Below, piece after piece: positions 57,108 to 64,000 of a DNA stretch of 64,000 nucleotides; position 1 is the stretch's first letter, and every line of letters begins with the position of its first letter. The stretch is from the NCBI RefSeq assembly GCF_014203735.1, contig NZ_JACHJQ010000007.1:462538-526537 (forward strand). The letters are read 5' to 3'. Under the pieces are notes generated by a model. That model saw nothing but the letters and a program-made list of their open reading frames with translations. It searched no databases and was not told the DNA's origin. This DNA comes from Actinophytocola algeriensis. GTDB taxonomy: Bacteria; Actinomycetota; Actinomycetes; Mycobacteriales; Pseudonocardiaceae. The translations under genes were made by a program, and so were the position numbers.

Positions 57108-58523
57108 TCAGTCGGTGACGAACCACTCCCCGTCGAGGTAGGACATGACGGCGTCGCCGAGGTCGGACGACGTGAACGTGACTGCCGCGCGGACCGCGGC
57201 GGCCGGGATCCGCACCGTCGTGCCGCCGCCGGCGACCTTGGCCGGGTCGACGGTCGCGTCCAGCAGCGCCGTGCGCTGCTCCGGGGAGAACATCGACAGC
57301 GCCACGGGCATGGTCTGCTCGCACGGGCCGAAGCCCTCGTCCTCGGCCCGCTTCGCGGCCGGGCCCGCGATCTCGCACATGGTCGCGACATCCGCGGCAC
57401 CGACCGCGTGCAGGTACTGCTGGTACCGCGTGATGGCGCCCTCGGTCGTCGGACCGGCGGGCGCGGTCGTGGTCGTCGTCGGCGCCTGGCTGGTCGTCGT
57501 GCCCGTGGTCGGCAGCGGGGTCGGCGGCGGCACGTCGGAGGACGGGATGCCGTCGAACGCGATCGTGGTGGCGAGGCCCCAGTGGTCGGACTCGTGGCTG
57601 ACGAACCGGACGGTGTCGGTGGTCCGGATGCCCCGCGCGAGGATGTAGTCGATCCGCTTGGTGCCCAGGAACTTGCGCTTCTCGTTGCTGGTGGGACCCT
57701 TGTCGCGGCCCACGTCCGCGTAGCCGTAGGTGTCCATGAACGCGCGGATCGCGTCGACGGTCTTCGGGCTCGGGTACGGCTGGCCGGGCACGAAGTCGAT
57801 GGTCTGGTTGAAGTCGCCGGTCAGCACGCTCGGCACGGTGTCCGCCTCGGTGATCTCCTGGATCTTCAGCACGTCCCCGGCCCGCACCTCGTCGGCCACC
57901 TGGTCGGCGAGCGCGAGGTGGGTGTTGTAGACGGCCACCGTCCCGCCCGGGACCGTGAGCTCGGCGCCGACGAAGGAGCGGCCGACCGACGGCAGCATGA
58001 TGCCCTGGTCCGGCGTCTTGCCGTCGTCCTTCTTCCCGTCGTCGGTCAGCGGTTTCTGCCTCGTGATGCCGTCGCCGATGCGGATGAGCTGCGCGTTGCC
58101 CGCGGGCACGTCGCGGTAGTCCGGCCGCGGGCCCGACTCGCCCTTCTGCCCCGTGTAGTAGGTCGCGTTGCCGGAGAACGAGAAGTTCAGCTCCCACGTG
58201 TCGCCGGTCTTCTCCTCGAGGATCGTGCGCAGCTCCCGGGAGGCGGGCAGCGCCATCTCCTGGAGGTTCGCGACGTCGCCGCGCTGGTTCAGGATGTCGT
58301 CGGCCAGCAGCTCGTAGTCCGAGGTCAGCGCGTCCGTGCCCGCCGCGTCGCCCGCGCCGTTCTTGTAGCCCATGGCGGCGTTGAGGTTCACGATCCGCAC
58401 CTCGTCGTGTCCCGCCGTCGCGGTCGGCGTCGGCGTGGGTCGCGGGGTGGCGCTGTCGCACCCGGCGACCAGCGCGGCGGCGGCGATGACCAGAACCAGT
58501 TTCCTCGGCACGCGGCCCATCAT
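57108..58523 (-). CDS. Secreted lipoprotein, endonuclease/exonuclease/phosphatase family
   Basis: 471 residues. Lipobox signal peptide LVLVIAAAALVAGCDS, a Thr/Pro linker, then an EEP (DNase I-like) domain: IVNLNAAMGYKNGAGD, DVANLQEMALP, VYNTHLALADQ, VLTGDFNQTIDF, RIDYILARG and VSHESDHWGLATTI. The catalytic Glu, Asp-x-Asn and Asp-His are all visible. A second linker of Pro/Thr and a C-terminal domain of about 110 residues follow. It may be a secreted nuclease or phosphodiesterase. Confidence 0.9.
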   Translation of the reverse strand: MMGRVPRKLVLVIAAAALVAGCDSATPRPTPTPTATAGHDEVRIVNLNAAMGYKNGAGDAAGTDALTSDYELLADDILNQRGDVANLQEMALPASRELRTILEEKTGDTWELNFSFSGNATYYTGQKGESGPRPDYRDVPAGNAQLIRIGDGITRQKPLTDDGKKDDGKTPDQGIMLPSVGRSFVGAELTVPGGTVAVYNTHLALADQVADEVRAGDVLKIQEITEADTVPSVLTGDFNQTIDFVPGQPYPSPKTVDAIRAFMDTYGYADVGRDKGPTSNEKRKFLGTKRIDYILARGIRTTDTVRFVSHESDHWGLATTIAFDGIPSSDVPPPTPLPTTGTTTSQAPTTTTTAPAGPTTEGAITRYQQYLHAVGAADVATMCEIAGPAAKRAEDEGFGPCEQTMPVALSMFSPEQRTALLDATVDPAKVAGGGTTVRIPAAAVRAAVTFTSSDLGDAVMSYLDGEWFVTD

Positions 58524-58582
58524 CGGGGAACGGCGACCGCGATGTCACCGGAACGCGCCCGCCTGTGCGCCCGCTGTGCGGG

Positions 58583-59671
58583 TCAGTGCGCCGACGGGAT
58601 CTCGGTGAACGGGCGCGTCGCCACGAGCCCGGCCGCCTCCTCCTGGGACAGGCCCGCCTCCACCAGTGCCGCCTCCGCCTGGTTCTCCGGCAGGGTGTTG
58701 AGCCACCGGCACACCAGGTCGTTCTGCCCCGCCTCGGTCAGCGCGCCGTGCAGGCGCAGCCGCGCCATGCCGCCGTCGGGGTAGACGTCCATGCGGACGT
58801 GGGTCACGGCGGGGCCGGCCAGGCGGAAGCGGTGCCGGGTGTCGGGCTGCAGACGGGTTCTCGGCAGCAGCTCGAACCACTCGTCACCCACGCGGCCCGC
58901 GAGCGAGGCCCAGCCCGGTGCGTTTCCCTTGAAATGGCTGGTGTCCAGCTCGGCCATGCGCACGGCGCCCTCGGCCGCGAGCGCGACCGACACCCAGTCG
59001 TTGTCCTCGTCGCGGCGGCGTGCTGTCTCCCAGCCATCCCCCATCACCTGCGCGAACCCGGGCGAGATCAGGTTCGCGGGCGAGGAGTAGAACATGTTGC
59101 TGCAGCCGTCGACCGCCGCGCCGTGCTCCAGTGCCGCGAGGTCCAGCGACGCCAGGTCGAGGAACCTCGGGTCGGCCACCGGCGTGCCGTGCACGCGCAG
59201 CCGCGCGACGCCGCCGTCCGGGTCGATGGTCAGCCGCACGTGCGTGAACCGGTGCGGGTCGTCGACATCGAACGGGTTCTTCGTGTTGCCCAGCAAGGGA
59301 GAACGCGGCACCAGCGGCCGCCAGTCCGCGCCGGCCAGTTCGGCGGGTGACGGGTAGCCGTCCACCGACGCGCCCTCGACCCAGCAGAACGGCGGGTAGT
59401 TGCCGGTGAAGTAGGCCGTGTCCACGACGACCCCCCGGACCACGCCGGGCAGCCCGAGCCGGACCACCGCGCTGTCGGTGCCCGGCTCGCGACGCCGCCG
59501 CGTCTCCCAGCCGTCGTAGATCTGTCCCTTGTGGCCGAACGTGGCGGGCTGGAAACCCGGTTCCTGCGGGCGGATCAGGTTCTCCCGCTCGGCGAACAGC
59601 TCGTCGTTCGCCCACAGCACGCTGCCACCCACCCGTCGGGAGGCGAGATCCGGCATGCCCGTGAAGTCCAT
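58583..59671 (-). CDS. alc: Allantoicase
   Basis: 362 residues, two repeated jelly-roll domains: LASRRVGGSVLWANDELFAERENLI, GWETRRRREPGTDSAVVRLGLPGVVRGVVVDTAYFTGNYPP, then GDGWETARRRDEDNDWVSVALAAEGAVRMAELDTSHFKGNAPG. It converts allantoate to ureidoglycolate and urea. It starts on the last base of the allB stop (TGATG), last gene of the operon. Confidence 0.95.
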   Translation of the reverse strand: MDFTGMPDLASRRVGGSVLWANDELFAERENLIRPQEPGFQPATFGHKGQIYDGWETRRRREPGTDSAVVRLGLPGVVRGVVVDTAYFTGNYPPFCWVEGASVDGYPSPAELAGADWRPLVPRSPLLGNTKNPFDVDDPHRFTHVRLTIDPDGGVARLRVHGTPVADPRFLDLASLDLAALEHGAAVDGCSNMFYSSPANLISPGFAQVMGDGWETARRRDEDNDWVSVALAAEGAVRMAELDTSHFKGNAPGWASLAGRVGDEWFELLPRTRLQPDTRHRFRLAGPAVTHVRMDVYPDGGMARLRLHGALTEAGQNDLVCRWLNTLPENQAEAALVEAGLSQEEAAGLVATRPFTEIPSAH

Positions 59672-60990
59672 CAGCGCTCCAGCAGTTTTCCGTGCGGGGC
59701 CGCACCCGTCACCTCACGGCCGCGCAGCCACGTGCGGCGCACGACCCCGGTGAGCGTGCGGCCGTGGTAGGCCGAGACCGCGTTGCGGTGGAACAGTTCC
59801 TCGGCGTCCACGGTGAACTCCCCGTCCGGGGCGAACACGCACAGGTCCGCGTCGCGGCCGACCTCGATGGCGCCCTTGCCGGTCAGCCCGGCGAGTTCCG
59901 CGGGTGCCCACGACATCCACCGCACGAGTTCGGTCAGTGGCACACCGCGCCGCCGCGCCGCCGTCCACATGGCGGGCAGGCCCAGCTGCAGCCCGGCGAT
60001 GCCGCCCCACGCCTCACCGAAGTCGCCGGTGTCGAAGCGTTTCAGGTCCGCGGTGCACGGCGAGTGGTCGCTCACCACGCAGTCGATGACGCGGTCGGCG
60101 AGCCCCTGCCACAGCGCGTCCTGGTTGGCGGAGTCGCGGATCGGCGGGCAGCACTTGAACTGCGTGGCGCCGTCCGCGATCTCCTCCGCGCTCAGCGTCA
60201 GGTAGTGCGGGCAGGTCTCCACGGTGATCGCCACCCCGTCGCGGCGGGCGGCCGCGAGCATCGGCAGCGCGTCCGCCGACGACAGGTGCAGCACGTGCAC
60301 CCGCGCGCCGGTGCGCCGGGCGAGGTCGATGAGCGTCGCGATCGCGCGGTGCTCGGCCTCCTTCGGGCGGGACGCGAGGAAGTCGCGGTACGCGCGGCCG
60401 TGCGGGCCGGGCGCGTGCTCGATGAGGTCCGGGTCCTCCGCGTGGACGATCAGCAGCGCGTCGACCCGGGCGAGGACCGCCATCACGGCGGCCAGTTCGC
60501 CCGTGGACAGGTGCCCGAACTCGTCCACACCGGAGTGCAGCAGGAAGCACTTGAAGCCGAACACGCCCGCCTCGTGCAGCGCGGGCAGCTGCTCCAGGTT
60601 GCCGGGCACCGCACCGCCCCAGAACCCCACGTCCACGTGGGTCTGGCCGAACGCGGTGGTGCGCTTGACACCCAGGGCCGCGACGTCGGTCGTCGGCGGC
60701 ACGCTGTTGAGCGGCATGTCGACGATCGTGGTGACCCCGCCCGCCGCCGCCGCGCGGGTGGCGGTCGCGAAGCCCTCCCACTCGGTGCGGCCGGGGTCGT
60801 TGACATGCACGTGGGTGTCGACCAGACCCGGCAGCAGCACCTCGTCGTCGGCGAGGTCGACGAACGCGGGCCCGTCGAGCTCGGTTCCGACCGCGACGAT
60901 CACGCCGTCGGCGATGCCCACCGCGCCGGGGTGCTCGCCTGCCGGGGTGATCATCCGGCGGGCGCGGATGACGAGCTCCGGTTGTGTCAC
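59671..60990 (-). CDS. allB: Allantoinase
   Basis: 439 residues from the GTG at 60990, which overlaps the upstream stop (GTGA). Cyclic-amidohydrolase motifs: [34 protein letters not shown] (carboxylated Lys), [21 protein letters not shown], and [10 protein letters not shown] (Asp). It opens allantoin to allantoate. Followed by allantoicase. Confidence 0.95.
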   Translation of the reverse strand: MTQPELVIRARRMITPAGEHPGAVGIADGVIVAVGTELDGPAFVDLADDEVLLPGLVDTHVHVNDPGRTEWEGFATATRAAAAGGVTTIVDMPLNSVPPTTDVAALGVKRTTAFGQTHVDVGFWGGAVPGNLEQLPALHEAGVFGFKCFLLHSGVDEFGHLSTGELAAVMAVLARVDALLIVHAEDPDLIEHAPGPHGRAYRDFLASRPKEAEHRAIATLIDLARRTGARVHVLHLSSADALPMLAAARRDGVAITVETCPHYLTLSAEEIADGATQFKCCPPIRDSANQDALWQGLADRVIDCVVSDHSPCTADLKRFDTGDFGEAWGGIAGLQLGLPAMWTAARRRGVPLTELVRWMSWAPAELAGLTGKGAIEVGRDADLCVFAPDGEFTVDAEELFHRNAVSAYHGRTLTGVVRRTWLRGREVTGAAPHGKLLER

Positions 60991-62210
60991 AAGGTGTCCC
61001 TGCGGGCCAGCCTGCCCAGTTCCACTTCGGACAACCCGCACAGCTCCTCGACCTCCGCCGGGGACAGCGCCCCGCAGTCCAGCGCCCGACGCATCGACAT
61101 GGCGAGCGCTTGCGCCGTGGCGGGTTCGTCCAGCACACCCGCGTCGGCCTTCTGCACGTAGGCGCGCAAACGTTTGGCGTCCGCGGCGGCATTACCGAGG
61201 TAGAACGTGTAGTTGGCGGCGTAGCGGGTGACGAGCTGCGCGGGGTGCATGTCCCAGCCCTGGTAGAAACCGTGGGTCAGCGACCGCAGCGTGAGCCCGA
61301 AATGCGTGCGCCATGCCGCGTGCACGGCATCCCGGTCGCCCACCGGCAGGACGTTCGACGAGCCGTCCGACAGGCGCACTCCGGTGCCGGCGGCGCTGAC
61401 CTGCATGACGTGCCGGGCGAAGTCGCACGCCGCGTGCGCGAGGTGCTGCTCCGCGGCGGACAACCCGCATGCGGCGGTGTAGTCGTAGGTGCCGAAGTGC
61501 AGACCCGACACCCGGCCCTTGCCCGCGCTGATGAACCCCGGGATCGCGAACCGGCCCGTCGCGTCCACTATGGACTGGGTGGTCTCGATCTGGATCTCGA
61601 ACCGCAACCGGCCTCGTTCGAGGTCCAGCCGGTCCTCCAGCACCTCGAGCAGCTCGACCAGCGCGGACACCTGCTCGACCGAGGTGACCTTCGGGAACGT
61701 CAGCACGAGCCCGGCGGGGAACTCGGCCAGCTGCGACAGGAACAGGTCGAGCGTGCGGGCGCCGCGCTCGAACAGCTCGAACGACTTGAACCGGATGCCG
61801 ACCCACGGCACGTCGAGCGTGGCGGCCAGGCCCGCGCACCGGACGGCGTCGTCGTCCTCGTCGGCGCGCAGGCCGTAGCCGTCCTCGAAGTCGATGCGCA
61901 GGTCCTCGACGGGCTCACCGGTGAGCTTCGCGACGACCTTCTCGTGCACGGGTTCGGCCAGCTCCGGCGGCAGCCCGAGCACCTCGGCGAACGCACGCGG
62001 GCCGGGCGCGTGCTCCTCCAGCGCCTCGATGGCGGCCGCACCCCACTGGGCAGGCAGGTCGTCGGTGACCTTGTCCGCGGGCACGTAGCACGTGTGCACG
62101 GGCTGCCTGCCGCCCGCGTCACCGGGGTACCGCGCCGCCCGCTCGGCGTCCACACCGGACATCCGGCGGGCGAACCCGGCCAGCAGCGACCCGTCCAGGG
62201 ACGTGCGCAC
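60987..62210 (-). CDS. HpcH/HpaI (CitE-like) aldolase-type protein, DUF6986
   Basis: 407 residues from a GTG at 62210. The aldolase/citrate-lyase fold shows [10 protein letters not shown] (metal-site context), [14 protein letters not shown] (metal Glu) and [15 protein letters not shown] (metal Asp), and [20 protein letters not shown]. Substrate unknown. It sits one base after malate synthase and overlaps allB, so it belongs to the allantoin-glyoxylate pathway. It could release glyoxylate or pyruvate from an intermediate, for example in place of a ureidoglycolate lyase, which is absent here. That role is inference. Confidence 0.8.
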   Translation of the reverse strand: MRTSLDGSLLAGFARRMSGVDAERAARYPGDAGGRQPVHTCYVPADKVTDDLPAQWGAAAIEALEEHAPGPRAFAEVLGLPPELAEPVHEKVVAKLTGEPVEDLRIDFEDGYGLRADEDDDAVRCAGLAATLDVPWVGIRFKSFELFERGARTLDLFLSQLAEFPAGLVLTFPKVTSVEQVSALVELLEVLEDRLDLERGRLRFEIQIETTQSIVDATGRFAIPGFISAGKGRVSGLHFGTYDYTAACGLSAAEQHLAHAACDFARHVMQVSAAGTGVRLSDGSSNVLPVGDRDAVHAAWRTHFGLTLRSLTHGFYQGWDMHPAQLVTRYAANYTFYLGNAAADAKRLRAYVQKADAGVLDEPATAQALAMSMRRALDCGALSPAEVEELCGLSEVELGRLARRDTL

Positions 62211-62211
62211 C

Positions 62212-63786
62212 TCAGATCCGCTCGTAGGCGGGCAGCGTCAGGAAGTCGGGGAAGTCGTCGGCCAGAGCGACCTGCTCGAACAGCTCGACCGCGGGCGCGA
62301 GGTGCTCGGCGGGCACCACGTCCGTGAGCGACTGGCGCACGTCGGCCAGCAGTTCGCGCACCAGGTCGGCGGTGACGGTGGCACCGGTATCGAGCGTGAC
62401 CTCGTTGCGCACCCACTGCCAGACCTGCGAACGGGAGATCTCGGCCGTGGCCGCGTCCTCCATGAGGTTGTGGATCGCGGCCGCGCCGTTGCCGCCCAGC
62501 CAGGACGCGAGGTAGCGGACGCCGACGTCGACCGCGGCCCGCAGGCCCGCCGCGGTGGTGTTGCCGGGCGTGGACCTGACGTCCAGCAGCTGCTCCGCGG
62601 TCACGGAGACGTCCTCGCGGAGCTTGCCCAGCTGGTTCGGGTTGTCGCCGAGGACGTTCGTGAACTCCTCGTCGCAGATCGGCACAAGGTCCGGGTGTGC
62701 GACCCAGGAGCCGTCGAAGCCGTCACCAGCCTCGCGGCTCTTGTCGTCGTGCACCTTGGCCAGGGCTTTCTCGGTGACCTCGGGATCGCGGCGGTTGGGG
62801 ATGAACGCGGCCATGCCGCCCATCGCGAACGCGCCGCGTTTGTGGCAGGTGCGGACCAGCAGCTCGGTGTAGGCACGCATGAACGGGGCGGTCATGGTGA
62901 CGTCGTTGCGGTCGGGGAGCACGAAGTCGGTGCCCGCGTCCCGGAAGTACTTGATGATGCTGAACAGGTAGTCCCAGCGGCCCGCGTTGAGGCCGGACAT
63001 GTGGTCGCGCAGTTCGTAGAGGATCTCCTCCATCTCGAACGCCGCCGGGATGGTCTCGATCAGGACTGTCGCGCGGGTGGTGCCGTGCGGGATGTCCCTG
63101 GCTTCCTGCGCGTAGGTGAAGACGTCGTTCCAGAGGCGGGCCTCCAGGTGCGACTCCATCTTCGGGAGGTAGAAATACGGGCCGCTGCCCCGGTTCAGCA
63201 GTTCTCGCGCGTTGTGGAAGAAGTAGAGGCCGAAGTCGACCAGCGCGCCCACCGCCCGCTTGCCGTTGATCTCCAGGTGGCGCTCGTCCAGGTGCCAGCC
63301 TCGGGGGCGCATCACGATGACCGCGTGCTTGTCGCCCTTGAGCGCGTAGCTCTTGCCCTCCGGGGAGGTGAAGGCGATGGTCTTGCGGACCGCGTCGGCC
63401 AGGTTGACCTGGCCGCCCACGACGTTCTCCCAGTGGGGGGTGTTGGCGTCCTCCAGGTCGGCCAGCCAGACCTTGGCGCCGGAGTTGAGGGCGTTGATCG
63501 CCATCTTGCGCTCGGTGGGACCGGTGATCTCGACGCGGCGGTCCCTGAGGTCCGCCGGGGCTCCCGCCACCTGCCAGTCGGACTCGCGCACCTCGCGGGT
63601 CGACTCCAGGAAGTCGAGGCGGCCCGTGCGGGACGCCTCGTCGCGCCGGGCGCCACGGGCCGCGAGCAGCTCGTCCCGCCTGCTCGCGAACCGCTCGTGG
63701 AGTTCGCCGAGGAACGCCAGCGCGTCGGGGGTGAGGATCTCCTCGCTTCGCTCGACTGGACCGCCGAGTACCTGGATGTCGACCAT
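62212..63786 (-). CDS. aceB: Malate synthase A
   Basis: 524 residues, full length for the A isoform. Motifs: LADLEDANTPHWENVVGGQVNL, HAVIVMRPRGWHLDERHL, FYLPKMESHLEARLWND, VLIETIPAAFEMEEILYEL and RWDYLFSIIKYF, SWVAHPDLVPI. It condenses glyoxylate with acetyl-CoA to malate. As first gene of the allantoin operon it would use glyoxylate released from purine breakdown. A palindrome lies upstream. Confidence 0.96.
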   Translation of the reverse strand: MVDIQVLGGPVERSEEILTPDALAFLGELHERFASRRDELLAARGARRDEASRTGRLDFLESTREVRESDWQVAGAPADLRDRRVEITGPTERKMAINALNSGAKVWLADLEDANTPHWENVVGGQVNLADAVRKTIAFTSPEGKSYALKGDKHAVIVMRPRGWHLDERHLEINGKRAVGALVDFGLYFFHNARELLNRGSGPYFYLPKMESHLEARLWNDVFTYAQEARDIPHGTTRATVLIETIPAAFEMEEILYELRDHMSGLNAGRWDYLFSIIKYFRDAGTDFVLPDRNDVTMTAPFMRAYTELLVRTCHKRGAFAMGGMAAFIPNRRDPEVTEKALAKVHDDKSREAGDGFDGSWVAHPDLVPICDEEFTNVLGDNPNQLGKLREDVSVTAEQLLDVRSTPGNTTAAGLRAAVDVGVRYLASWLGGNGAAAIHNLMEDAATAEISRSQVWQWVRNEVTLDTGATVTADLVRELLADVRQSLTDVVPAEHLAPAVELFEQVALADDFPDFLTLPAYERI

Positions 63787-63834
63787 GGCTACACCCTAGG
63801 TTCCCCCGAGCCCGTCGCGCACGACCTCGTCGAT

Positions 63835-63887
63835 GCCGTGAAAGGCGCGTTACCGGCGTTCAACGACACCAACGCGTCTTTCACGGC
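63835..63887. repeat. Large imperfect palindrome upstream of aceB
   Basis: GCCGTGAAAGGCGCGTT at 63835-63851 pairs with AACGCGTCTTTCACGGC at 63871-63887 with one mismatch; the spacer is 19 bases. It could be a terminator for a gene to the right, an operator for the aceB operon or a copy of a dispersed palindromic element. The remaining 113 bases to the window end hold no gene. Confidence 0.6.
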
Positions 63888-64000
63888 ACTCCATCAGCCG
63901 TCAACGCGCCTAATGGGTGGTGAGTCGGTCATCGGGCAGACTTGGGTCTGGCCGCCAGTGGGTGAGCACTTGTTGCGCCTGGACGTGGAGTGCTAGTGAA

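Overview
The window reads as chromosome of a high-GC actinomycete, most likely a member of the Pseudonocardiales. This rests on the gene order yifB-yraN-DUF2469-rnhB-lepB-lepB-rplS-trmD-rimM-khpA-rpsP...ffh, on amt-glnB-glnD, on the abundance of GTG starts, and on Lsr2, Scr1/WhiJ-type regulators and Replic_Relax-type transfer genes. The genus assignment is inference. Almost every gene of the right 24 kb lies on the minus strand.

The window has two halves. From about 39.73 kb to the right end is ordinary core chromosome: a translation/secretion/RNA block (yraN, DUF2469, rnhB, two lepB, rplS, trmD, rimM, khpA, rpsP), a CPBP protease, an amidohydrolase, ffh, a nitrogen operon (amt-glnB-glnD) preceded by a GlnR-like box, a FhuF-like Fe-S protein, a PAP2-diacylglycerol kinase fusion, a secreted endonuclease/phosphatase lipoprotein, and an operon for allantoin and glyoxylate use (aceB, a CitE-like aldolase, allB, alc).

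Positions 1 to about 39.73 kb are accessory DNA. Its right edge falls inside yifB (comM): the coding sequence runs normally from 40646 down to the Walker B motif and then passes into unrelated sequence. The left edge, the rest of yifB and any integrase lie outside the window. The island carries, from left to right: a frameshifted DUF1883 gene; two cassettes of a secreted NucA/NucB-type nuclease followed by a small beta-rich protein that resembles ComJ/Nin inhibitors, around an FG-GAP secreted protein; Lsr2 and other small genes; a methyltransferase/DUF5753/DUF397 regulatory trio; an HTH-membrane-SH3 protein opposite an M23-like secreted protein; a small-peptide/JmjC/aldo-keto reductase/kinase cluster that could be a RiPP locus; a three-gene operon with a degenerate serine-recombinase domain; an IS481 insertion that splits a regulator/GIY-YIG operon; a secreted metalloprotease pair; a seven-gene conjugation-like operon (VirD4/TraG-like ATPase and Replic_Relax protein) with a divergent tandem-TetR regulator; and, beside the yifB junction, a compact UvrD-like helicase / DarT-like ADP-ribosyltransferase / ADP-ribosylglycohydrolase operon.

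The strongest candidate for an undescribed system is that last operon (35624-39446): a DNA-targeting DarT-type toxin translationally coupled to a DraG-type hydrolase, in place of the usual macrodomain DarG, and to a superfamily 1 helicase. The duplicated nuclease/inhibitor cassettes and the JmjC peptide cluster come next. Functions are from reading the translated sequences by eye; no database search was run.
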